Shown piece by piece: positions 1 to 10,600 of a stretch of 33,440 nucleotides of DNA (position 1 is its first letter; each line of letters opens with the position of its first letter). This stretch comes from Parachlorella kessleri (taxonomy: Eukaryota > Chlorophyta > Trebouxiophyceae > Chlorellales > Chlorellaceae): NCBI GenBank assembly GCA_001598975.1, contig BBXU01002614.1, forward strand, positions 1 to 33,440, written 5' to 3'. The position numbers were made by a program, and so were the translations under genes. The notes under the pieces were generated by a model that saw only the letters and a list, made by a program, of their open reading frames with translations, was not told the DNA's origin and searched no databases.

Positions 1-64
1 GGCGCCCCAACTCAGCGCTGGCCTGCCTCTGCGAGCAAGCTGCAGCCCCCAGCCTTCAGAGACC

Positions 65-3000
65 ATGGGTTCAGAGTCAGACGTGTCAGAGGTGCTGCCG
101 CGGGTGAGCCAGGTGAACACGCGCAGCTTCCCTGGCGAAGGCCAGCGCGACGCCGCGGTCAGGGACTGCAACCTGCTGGACACGCCGCCGGAGGCGAGGT
201 TTGATGCCATAACGAGGTGAGGCGGGTCAGCGGGCGGGCAGGCGGGCTGTTAGTCCGTGCCTTCATGTGGCGAACGCCCCCCTCAGTGGTGCGCAGCATG
301 TCTGGCGTGCTGGCGGGGGTTTGTTTTCGTGCCTCCATCCCCTGGCTGACCGGTCGCAGGCAGGGACAGTGCCCCCGGAAAAGTGCCAGCCCTCAGACTG
401 GTGGGCCCGCCAGATAGTCAGCTGCCTGCCGCTGTGTTGCTGTTCTGGTGGCGCAGGCTGGTGGCCTCCATCTTTGGCACGCCCGTCTCCCTCCTCACCC
501 TCATCGTGGACGACAGGGTCTGGTTCAAGTCAAAGGTGCGGGGGGCGGGGCAGCAGCGCCACCCAGGGAGCCCCTCTGAAGGGAGCGGGCGTTTCAATTG
601 CAAGACGGCTTGGGCGGGTGTTAACCTGTATAACCTGTATAAGTCTGCCTGCCTTTGGCGTGTGATGGCGGGAAGCCTACCCTTGCACGACTGCAAAGGA
701 TGCTGACCAGTTGTCAGGACTTATGGCTTGGACGGGTGCTAACTTGCACAGCCGGCTGCGCCTGCCGTGCAGGTTGGGCCGTTTGGGGGGTGTGTTGCCC
801 GGGACGGCTCCTGGTGCAACTACATACTGGTTCCAAACAGGCCGGAAGGTAGGGCCCAATGCGGCAAGTGATTGCTGGCGGGCGGCGTGTGCACCTATTG
901 GGCTTGTCCTTGATGCTAGGCCGCGCTCGCATGCTTCACAAAAATGCAGTGCAGCACAGGCGGGTCATGCAGCAATTGTGGGGACCCCATGCATGCCTGG
1001 GAGCCTGTCCCAAGTGCTGTTTCTTCGTCTTTCCTTCATGTAGTGCTCATTACTGAGGACGCCTCGCAAGATGCGCGGTTCGCGGCCAACCCGTACGTGA
1101 TGGGGGAGCCCCACATCCGGTTCTATGCGGGCGCACCACTCATCAGCTCGGGTGGGTGGCTGTGGCATGGAGTGCGCCGCGTTTGTGATTCTCCCCTGCA
1201 CAGTCGGCTGCTCTTGAAAAGCTTGGCCTGAAAAGCGCGGAAAGGACTTATTAGATACCCCTCGGTCCGCTGCCATGCATCGCTCACCGCCCCTCCTGCT
1301 GCCGGCGCTGCCGCCTGCGCAGGTGGCGAGCGGCTCGGCACCCTGTGCGTGGTGGACGTCAGGCCTCGCTCCTTCAGCGCCGAGATGTACAGCGTGCTCA
1401 CCCAGTTTGCCTCCATGGCCGCTGCCGAGCTGGAGAGAGATGCGGTGGGTGCTGCTGCTGCTGCTGCCGCCCAGGCGTGCCCTGGCCTCTGATTTGCTGC
1501 TGCTGGGCGTAGCTCTGAACGATGGCCGCGGCCAGGCAGGTCGGGGACACAGCACCTGGCACTGTCTGGCGGCTTGTTGTGCCTCAGGGGCAGCGCCTCA
1601 TCGTGAAAGGAGACGACTGTCAACATGGTTCAGGGGGTTGTGGGGGCGACACACAACCCGTTCAGCGCCTCCACTGTGAAGCACGTGCAGCGGCATGCGC
1701 GACTGTTATGACTAAATGTATTCACCCTGGAGGCCGGGCGTACATATTTTGAGAGCAGTCGTGCATGCCGTTGGACGTGCTTGACAGTGGAGGCCCTGGA
1801 CGTGTTGTGTGTTGCCCACACAACCGCCTGAATCATGTTGACAGTCGTCCCTTTCACGATGAGGCCGTAGGCGGGGCGTGTTGTGCATACATCTTTCCTC
1901 GCTGTTGGGTGTTTGGGTTACAGAGCGGTCAGGGTCGGAAGTGAGTGAGAGACGTGTGCAGATTCCCGCCGGCTGGGTTCTTTTTAGTTAGGGGCCACAG
2001 TCCTCTATAATGTGGGCCGGTGGTGGGTAAGGCTCTGGATGGCTGGCTTCCCTCTGGCCATCCTCTCGCTGTCCCCATGGCGTTTTGCAGGCTCTTCAGA
2101 AGCACCTGCTTGCAGAAGCTACCTACTTTGCGGACAGCCGCGCGCGGGTGGCAGATGCGGTGGCAACCTCACTAGGTGAGCGCAACCTGCCACCTACGGC
2201 CTGGCTTGCCTTGTGTGGGCAAGGTTGCGCGCTGTGGAGCCATCTACAGCGGGGGATGGAGGGGTGCTTGTGCTCTGTGGCGGCCTCCGTTATTTGGTGG
2301 TGGTGCAGCAGGTGGAGGGTGGGTTGTTTTGGTGCTTGCGTGCAGTGTCAGTTGCCAGTTGCCACGCTAAGTCTCGTAACCAACTGACCTTACATGTAAT
2401 AATTGCTTTTCATTTCGTTATTAACTGTGCAGGGGGGGTTGCCATGATAGATGTGAGGGCCAAGCCGTGGCCTGTGCTCTATGCTAACGACGTGTTTGCC
2501 CGGGCCACCAGCCAAACCGTGCCGGCCTGCACACAGAGGGGCTTCTGGCAGCAGTTTGAGCTGGTTGGTGCAGATCAGGTGAGCAGGCCAGGCTGCAGGG
2601 CTTGTATGCCGACACCAAAAACCCTCAGTTGGCGGACAGTAGCTGGTTTACGAAGTCCAAGTATGCCTTCAGTCGCGCCGGTATGTTGGCGAGGGTTGCC
2701 CCGTCCTGGGCAGCTTGCAAGTGGTCCTCCCGGGCAGCCCACTCACTCCATTTGCAAGCGCTCTCCACCTTGCAGGGCGCCTCCCGTCACATTGACACCC
2801 GCGTGGCGCTGGGCAGGGAGGTCCGCCTGTCCGCCCGCTGCCGCGCCAGCCGCCGCCAGCTGTCGCTGGTGCTGCGCCCCGCTGCCGGCGCCCCGCTGTG
2901 CCCCGACCAGCCGGTGGGCATCCCCAGCTGGGTGCGCAGCGAGAGGGAGCTGGGCGAGGTCTCGGCCTCCGCCGGCGGGGGCGCCGCCTGCCTGCGCACC

Positions 3001-6000
3001 TGCACCTCCGGCCAGCGCGGCACGATAGACCGCCGCCTGGCAGCCTGCTTCTACCTGGTGGTGGTGGAAGAGGAGGAGGCGCGAGTGGGCGAGAGCGAGG
3101 GCGGCCAGCGGGGCGGCAGGGGGGAGGGAGCAGTGGAAGAGGGGCTTGCGGTGGAGGAGGGGCCGACACCCCCAGGAACGCCTGCCCTGCGTGACGAGCC
3201 CGTCGCGTGCCCAGCGTGGCCGGCCGTCCGTGCTGGCAGCCCAGCGGGAGGCAGCGGTGGCGGTGCCGGCGCCGGCAGGCGGGCGCCTGGGGCCGCTGAC
3301 GTGGCGGGCCTGCCAGGGAAGCTGGCCCTGGGGGCGGCGCTGGGGCCGCTGCTCGGCAGCGGCAGCTTTGGAAAGGGTGAGCCCGGCGTGCGTTGCTGCT
3401 TTGGGTGCGCAGATACCTGCAGTTGTGCATGGCAGGCCAGTTGCATCAGTGCTCTTGCCGGAAGGTGCCAGAGAGCAGCATGCCGGTGCCTTGCATGCCA
3501 GGCTACCCCAAAGCTGGTATCCAGGTGTCAGGCTAGGGCCGCAGGGGCGCTCCTCAAAACCAAGAAGGACTTGGGGGGAGTCCTGGCCAGCTCAGCAGTC
3601 TCCAGTACAGCATAGTGGCCAAAGCTTGCATCAAACTATGTACGTAAGCAAGCTGTGGTGGGTGCGCTGCAGTGTACCGCGGCACGCTGAGCGGGCTGGG
3701 CACGGTCGCCATCAAGGCCATCGACTGTGACGACTCCGCGCCCTGGGCCCGTGCCGTTGTGGCCGAGGCCAAGCTCAGCCAGAGCCTGGTGCACCCCAAC
3801 ATCGTGCGGGTGAGCAAGGCGGCTCTCGCTGTGCTGGCGGGCCTGCAGTGCAAGGGCCCGCCCTGGGTACGCGATGACGTGCTGGGGACTCGTTGCAGGG
3901 AAGGGCTTACTGCGTGCCGCTTGTTTCCCTACCCTCTGCTGTGCTACGTGACGCAGCTGGCACTCGCCAAACGGCTATCTGACCCCTTGTTGTCACGTGC
4001 ATCCCACTGTAAAAAAGCTTGTTGCAGGCCCTAGGTTCATGGTTTCTTTGGTGGTTCTTGCCTTCCCCTGTGGTGCAGACGTATGGGTACGAGGTTACGG
4101 ACAAGGTGATGGTGAATGGGCAGGTCATCAAGCGGGGGGTGGTCTTCATTGCACAGCAGTACTGCGACCAGGGCACGCTCATCGACGCAGGTGGGGGTTT
4201 CCAGGATAGATGGGCTAGCTTTAGTTCTCCCCTGCGTCTGGCTCCTCCCCCCTGCAACACTTGCCGGCAGCACCGCGCCAGCCGTTGGCCAGCTATGGCG
4301 GCAGTGGGCGCTGCTTGCTGTGTGCCAGTCATACCTTGCCTGCCTGTGGGAAGGTGGCCAGGCCGGGAGTTACCTCACCATGCAAGTCTCATCGGAATCG
4401 TATTAACAGCACATGTGCCGCCACACCTGCCTGGAGCTAGGCGGGTACAAGTCACCACCCAAGCTACCCCGAGCTGTCTATGACCTGTTGCGTTCCCGGC
4501 CGCCTGTTTGACCCTCGCCCCGCATGCTGCTGCAGCCGAGAAGGGCTGGTTCCGCGTGGCGCGCAGCAGCGGCTCCCCGCCCAGCATGAGCTCCATGCTG
4601 CGCACGCTTCGCGAGGTGGCAGCAGGCATGGCCTTCCTCCACGACAAGTCTATCATACACAGGGACCTCACAGGTGTGGGGGTGCCGTTGACCCTGACTC
4701 AACCTTGCGATGCTTGCTGTGCACGCCTTGCAAGTGTGTCTCGGGCGGTTAGCCTTGTGAAGATTCATACTAGCCGGCGGGTTGTGGCTGTGGTGGTGCT
4801 GGAACTGGAGGGCGTGCTGCCATTGCAGCCCGCAGTGCACTCAGCAGTCCCGGCAGGGCAAGGTGCCTCCACGGGCGCTGCGGTCCCTTTGCCTGGCGCA
4901 CCGCTAGCGAGCGGCAGGGCCAAGGGAGGGTGTCCTTGTTGCTCAGCCCGCCCCTCTCTCTGAGCACCGGCTGGCTGCTCCCGTCCTAGTTAGGGTTGGC
5001 ACCCGGCACCCCTGCCCCCACCCCTGCTCCCAAGGCCGACCTTGACCCTGCTGCCCGCCTGCCTGCCCCCTCCTCGCAGGCACCAACGTGCTGCTGGACA
5101 GCGCCCCCGGCGACTGCCGCGGCTTTGTGGCCCGGGTGTGCGACTTTGGGCTGGCCCGGCTGACCAACAAGGGCTCCATAGAGACCCGCACGCTGGGCAC
5201 GGCAAGCCACCTGGCACCCGAGATCCTCACCCATGACTTGATTACCCCCGCGGCAGGTGGGTGGGTGGTGGCTGGGCGCTCCGGTACCAGACCAGCATGG
5301 GCTTGACATTGCCATATCAACCTCCTCTTTAGCATCTCGTTATGTAGCTGCCTTGCGCTTGCTGAGCGCTGAGGCCGGTTCCGGCTGCCGCGGCAGCCAC
5401 TGCCTTCCAGGCGCTTGTGTGGTGGAGCGCATGCTGTCTGCTGGGTGCTCACTGCAGTCGTCAGTTGTGCCTGCCAGCGCGTTGGCTTGCCGGCATCTCA
5501 GCCAGGGTGGCCAAAGGATTCCTCACCCCCCTTGCTGCAGACGTGTGGAGCTTTGGCGTGCTGTGCTGGGAGATGTACTGCGGCAGCCGCGCCTACGCCG
5601 GCATGCGCCCCGCCAACATCATGTTTGCCCTCATGAGCGGCCAGGCGCGGCTGCAGCTGCCCGCCGACGCCCCCGAGGCCTTTGCGGTGAGTGGGGGCTC
5701 CTTCCTTGCTGCTGCCGCCGCTGGCGGTGTTGCTGCTGTCAGGGGGCTGCGGGCATGGGTAGGGAGGGGCCGGGGGCACTTGCAGGTAGCGGTTGCTGGA
5801 TGGGTGCACGCCTCTTCGTGTGGGGTGACGGATCCGTTCTGTGCCATGGGACCAACTGACATCTGGTGCGGTAAGCAGCAGGGCTGCCAGGGCTGCAGCT
5901 CTATCTCCTGCTTGGCTGCCTGGCTGGATAGACGGGCGTGTTGTGCAGCAGCAAGAACACGCTGCACACATCGTATGCTACCACTGCCCAGTGACCGGGG

Positions 6001-6194
6001 CCCACCCGCGCCTTGTGTATGTTGGAGCATACCGTGCGCCCTGGCCCTACAGCACATCTGTACTGGTTTCCCTGGGGCGCTGCGCTGCGCAGGACCTCAC
6101 GCAAAGGTGCCTTTGCCAGGACTGGGAGCGCCGACCTGGGTTCAATGAGATTCTCGGCTCCCTGGATGCCATGCTGGGAAAGGAGGAACGCTGA
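65..6194 (+). CDS. GAF-PAS sensor domain Ser/Thr protein kinase (TKL-like)
   Basis: Probable soluble sensor kinase. Exons: 65-216, 457-535, 773-848, 1044-1151, 1323-1444, 2091-2175, 2433-2578, 2776-3376, 3673-3809, 4079-4190, 4536-4673, 5080-5256, 5541-5686, 6093-6194; all phases join into 726 aa ending in TGA. Residues about 38-180 are a GAF domain (GPFGGCVARDGSWCNYILVP, then RFYAGAPL and LGTLCVVD). Residues about 208-310 look like a PAS fold. An acidic, then Gly/Ala-rich linker leads to the kinase at about 440: glycine loop GSGSFG (450-455), VAIK Lys471, HRDLTGTN with Asp583, DFG 607-609, APE 631-633, DVWSFGVLCWEMY. The catalytic-loop Lys is Thr585, common in TKL-like kinases. The ATG at 65 sits in a good context (GACCATGG) just before the GAF start, so the N-terminus is probably complete. 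The ligand and substrate are unknown. GAF-kinase families of this kind are expanded in green algae (family knowledge). Confidence 0.93.
607..746 (+). repeat. Short direct repeats in kinase intron 2
   Basis: A segment of about 22 bp beginning GGCTTGG at 607 recurs at 725 with about three mismatches. Within the first copy's continuation a 9-bp unit (TAACCTGTA) is repeated in tandem near 620-638. This looks like local slippage or duplication in an intron with no coding content. Confidence 0.5.
1592..1869. repeat. Fold-back inverted repeat inside kinase intron 5
   Basis: Left arm about 1592-1720 and right arm about 1741-1869 are reverse complements separated by only 20 nt. Over the 120-nt core (1600-1720 against 1860-1741) I count about 17 mismatches and one single-base gap, near 86% identity. 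It lies wholly within the intron 1445-2090 of the kinase gene, so the pre-mRNA could form a long hairpin. It could be a MITE-like fold-back element or a small-RNA precursor. No clear target-site duplication was seen. Open frames inside it are by-products of the palindrome. Confidence 0.85.
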
Positions 6195-7635
6195 CTTTCG
6201 ACAGGAGTGGCGACACACTGGAGCGAGGGTATTACGGACGGGGCAAGAGAGGGCTTGACATGTGCACAAGAGTGTGTATGTGCGCGAGTGTGCCTTCCTG
6301 TGAAACCAGGACCCCCCGCTCAAGCAACATCAGCAGTGGGACAGTGAGGGCAAGGTGGCAGGTAGTGTGGCTTTTGGAATTCCCAGAACACCCTTCAAAG
6401 CGCTTTGACTGAACAAATGAAAGCTTTCAGGTCTTTCGCAGGCAGTGTGGCAGCGGCAGTTGGCTTTGCTGCCACCCCTCGGTTTTTAATTCCTTCCTTC
6501 GCTGCCAGCCAGCTTTTGTGGCAGCAGCAGCACCCTGGCCCCGATGCCAGACCTCGGTTCTATTCTTTTTGGGTTGTTTGCGAATTCATAATATGTCTTT
6601 TGAATTCGTTCCTGGTTATGGTTGCGTCTGTGCCTGCTGGTGGCACCTTTCAGGCCGAAATAATTTGGTGTTATTTTCCTTTGCCCTGCTGCACCTGCTG
6701 CAGCCCGCGGTGCAAGTTTTGACAAGGGGGGTGCTCTGCAGTGCCGATGTGGCTTGCGGGCGACACTAGTGGAATTCCTTAAATATGTTGGGGTGTATCT
6801 GCCTAGGTATGTGTCTGTTCGGCTGAATGCCTGGAAGGTTGTGGCTGTGTGTCAGGATCCGTTTTGGGTCAGCCTGGGTATTGGCAGCTATCATAATGCC
6901 AGAGTTTGCCTCCTGCCCCACAACAAATAAATAAAGCGTCTTCCAATTGTTTCAGATTAGTTGCCAACTTGCACTTGGTGCTTGCATTCTCTCCCCCAGA
7001 ATCTGGATTGCAGTCCAGGAATTATGCGCTGTGGGTCTTCTCTACTCGGTTTCTTGATACTAAGGTCAGCGCTGTGTACAGGACTCGGGGTTGTGGCCCT
7101 TTGTGTCTTTCCAGACATCTACATGTAAAGTGGGCGTGTCAGAGGCATGGGCTTAGCATTTAACACAATGCGGTGGTATGTGACAAGGGCAAAGCTGCCA
7201 CTTGCTCACCATGGCGACGTCTCTGCCAAGGAGCCTGACAAGTCCGCTGCTGGCAACGCAGGCAGGCTGCACGACGAATTCAACAACCCAGCTGGGACTC
7301 GGGCGCAGGAAGCTTGGCTCTTCTCGGCCCCACTTGTTGGGATCTCATGGCAGCATGGTTAGGTGGCTATACTTGGGCTACCAAGTAGGACCCTGGGCAG
7401 GTGGTACTTCCATCATACAGTCCTCAGCGCGGAACCAGCATGCCACCACGACTCAGCAGAGCCCTTAGGCCCAGCAGACCCATTAAAGACTTGGACGCTC
7501 ACACCAGCCCTAACTCGACGCCCCATCAGCTTCATGTACCGCGGCTTGGCACGCCATGGCCGGCTCTATCCTAGGAGGGGCGTGTGTCGCAAGCCTGTCT
7601 CTCCCAAGTCGGGCTGCCTTGCGGGAGCCAGACAG
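6195..7635. other. Convergent intergenic region (3' UTRs of the kinase and DEG genes)
   Basis: No exon-like or conserved coding stretch was found on either strand. The segment is less GC-rich than the exons. It should hold the 3' UTR of the kinase (stop at 6194) and of the DEG gene coming from the other side (stop at 7636). An AT-rich TAAATAAATAAAG stretch lies near 6924-6936. The first sense-strand TGTAA after the kinase stop is at 7124. No TGTAA on the minus strand was seen here for DEG. Confidence 0.7.
7124..7128 (+). terminator. Candidate TGTAA polyadenylation signal for the kinase gene
   Basis: This is the first TGTAA on the sense strand after the kinase stop codon, 930 nt downstream. 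TGTAA is the established chlorophyte poly(A) signal. The distance resembles those seen after CDC45 and DUR3 in this window, which gives some support to long 3' UTRs. Not proven. Confidence 0.4.
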
Positions 7636-10600
7636 TCAGGCAGCCAGCGCTGCAGCGTCACGACCTGCTGCTGCTGCTTCAGTCCGGCCTGCCTCACTGC
7701 TCAGTTCCTCGCTGCATCGGGCTGGTATGCGGTGGGTGTGCAGGATACGAGAGAGCGCCTGCTCCGCCTCCAGGCGGTCCAAGATGATGACCTGGTTCCG
7801 CTCCAGCACAAACCGCACAAAGCGCTGCCCACCGAGGCCCGGCCACGGCTGCTGCTGCTGCTGGCCCTGCGCCTGCTGCTGCTTCCCGCGCTCCTGCTGC
7901 TGCTGCTGCCGGCGCCGCTGCGGCTGCTCAGGCCCTTGTTGCTGCTGCTGTTGCTGCTCTGGCTGCTCCGCCTGCTGCGTCTCCTGGCGGCCTCGCCGCA
8001 GCTCCTCCTCCTCTAGACATTGCTGCTGGTGCTCTCCCCCATGCTGTCGGCGCGCCTGCCGCCACCATGGTTGCTGCTGCCCTGACTGCGCCATCGCTGC
8101 CTGCCAGCTGTCGTCTGCGCTGCCCTGGCTTTGCCCTGAAGCCGTGGCCCCACCCCTGCTGCATATACTATCTCCAAGGAGTTGTACCAGGTGGCGCATG
8201 CTCTTCACCCTCACGCCATCCACCTCCAACAGCTGGAGGTTCTCTAGGCGGCCGTAGCCAAAGTTGTCATCATCAGCCAAGACCTGCAGCCGAGGGAGGG
8301 GCGGGGGGTCATCCGTTGGTTTTTCAGCTGCCCTATACTCTGCCCAAGGGCTTGAAGGTGGTCAGGACCCCACACCAGCCCGGCCATTGAGGTGCTACGA
8401 GGATGAGTGGGCTCCACGGCCGAACTTTCATTGATGCCACAGGCTACACAGTCTTGGTTTTGTATTTACGGTTCGCCATCATAAAGAGTCTCAGAGACAC
8501 GCATATTTCCAGTCAAAATGTGTTATCCCACGTGACCTTACTTGAGACAAGATGATGACTTGCTCCCCTTCCTCCTGTGCCTCAGCATTCATTGCCAGGT
8601 GGTATAGGTTCTGCACCAGCATGAGCAGGGGAGGGTATCACCACAGCATGGCCTCTTAGCAGCTGCCTGGTGCCACAGGGGTCCTTGAGTTGCGCTGCCA
8701 GGCTTATGTGCTCAACGCTGGAGTCTAGCCATCACTGGACAACAAGCGCTACCGCCCAGCTCCCCCTGTATCTGTCACGCCCCATCGCTGCCGGCTAGTG
8801 GCAACAGCGTGATGATGCTGACCTCTGCAGCCAGACTCGCGCACCCAGCCCCAGCCACCGGTGCCTGGACTACTTTCCCCCCCTCATGCGCTAGATCATG
8901 AACACGTAGTACTATTCTCAGTTAAATCCTGCAACACTGTGCCTGCAATACTACCCCCCCCCCCCCCCCCCGCCCCTCCACACACACATGCGCTAAATGA
9001 TGTACAAGGTAACACTACCCTAAGCAAGGAAGACCCAGCCTCACCTGCGGGCACTTGGTCTCCCAAGAGGAGTCCCCCTCCCCCTCCTCTCCCCACTCTC
9101 GCAGGTACGGTTGCGTGAGGGGTGTGAACACCAGGCCTGCACATACGCAACCGCGCACTCCAGCACTTTAGCTGACCAGTGGCTGGCAGTGGCTGACCAG
9201 GTGGGCATTTCGAGGCACTACCCGCATGCAATAGCAACGTCCTGTCTGGCACAGCAGCGATTGGGCTGCCGATGCCGTTTACACCCACGCTGCTGCTCCA
9301 ATGGCTCTTCACCACCCCCCACGCACCACGTCTCAACTGCCACCCCTGTTTTCCACCCCCGGTCGGCCCTTCCTTGCAGTTACGATGACCCATGCTTGGG
9401 TCCCAGCCTGTGAAGGGGTGGAGGAGAAGCCGCAGCCCTGCGGCAGCATGTGCCAGGAGGCCCGCGTGGCACCAGCCAGCGGCAGCCGGCCCAGACAGTG
9501 TGCATGCACTTGGCCTGGCTGGCATGGCTCGTCGACTGAGGGAGAGTAACCCACCCACCCACCCATCCACCCACCCACCACCAAAGATGTAGTAGGAGGG
9601 CCGCTGCTCATACAGATGCCTGGGGACCAGCGAGGGCAGGGGGCGTGGGTGCACCACCACCTTCATCACCTCACCACCTCGCAGCACCGTCACCCTGGCG
9701 GGGTCCCCCGGCACCTGCGACCACCACCTCGCTGAATGTGGCTACTTCTTACACGCCCTGCTACAACTGGTGCAGCCTGTGGGCTGCTGCTTAATAGGAG
9801 GTGCCGCATATGCGGTCCAGCAATGCTCCACATGTTCTCTCATACCAAGCTCCATTAGGGAGCGGAGAAAAGCTGCAGGCATGCTCCATTGCATGCACTG
9901 CATGCAACCCCCTTGTGGCGCCGCACATGTCCCCAACACTCCCGCATATCGTCATACGATTTTTTGAAGGGCCGCGCCCACCTTGAGGGTCACCAGGTGG
10001 TCAAATGAGATGCGCTCCCGCCTTCTAAAAAGAATGGTGCCATCATTGGCAACCGGCGTGCCGTCGAATGACAGCAGCACGTCACCGGGCAGTAATTTTG
10101 AGGCGGCTGGGGCTGCAACAGCACCCAGGAACACATAAGCAGCATACAAGGCCTTGACTCGCATGAAAGCCAGCAGAAGTCCCATGCGCAGGCTTATCAT
10201 CCAGCCACTGAAAGGCCTTGTTTGTTATGTGCAAGTCAGCAGGCACAAGCCCGTCTCAGGCAGGAAAGTTGACACCAGGAGGGGGGCACAGCCAGCATGC
10301 TGCCCTCTTCTCTAGGCAACCGTCCCCTCCTCTATAAACGGCCACCTTCACAAGGGCAACCAACCATATTTGAACAACCCCAACAAGACAGCGGGCTTAC
10401 CAAGCGGCAGGACGCTGACTACCAGCACCCCCGTCTGGCCGTGCTGCATCCCCAGCGCCCGCCTGGCAGCAGGGTTCTCCAGCGGCTGGCACCTCACGCC
10501 CAGCCCGCTCACTCCGCGGTAGCACCCCTCGCGCTCCACTTCCTCCAGGAAGTGACAGATGATGGGCACTGGTATGATATACCCCACGTTCTCGGCATTC

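Noticed and set aside
1630..1857. A 75-codon minus-strand open frame within kinase intron 5
   Set aside because: It lies inside the inverted repeat and reflects the palindrome, not a gene.
2669..3430. A 253-codon open frame on the minus strand opposite the kinase linker exon
   Set aside because: Its Pro/Arg/Ala-rich translation is the antisense of a GC-rich exon (2776-3376) with clear family motifs on the plus strand.
9550..9590. Possible CRISPR-like or minisatellite array
   Set aside because: It is a simple CCCA/GGGT microsatellite without spacers, and the setting is a eukaryotic intron.
8896..9714. A 272-codon minus-strand open frame
   Set aside because: It reads through real DEG exon 7 ([10 protein letters not shown] to SYYIFGG) into its intron. 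The following conserved block [11 protein letters not shown] is in another frame at 9136, so this is exon plus intron.
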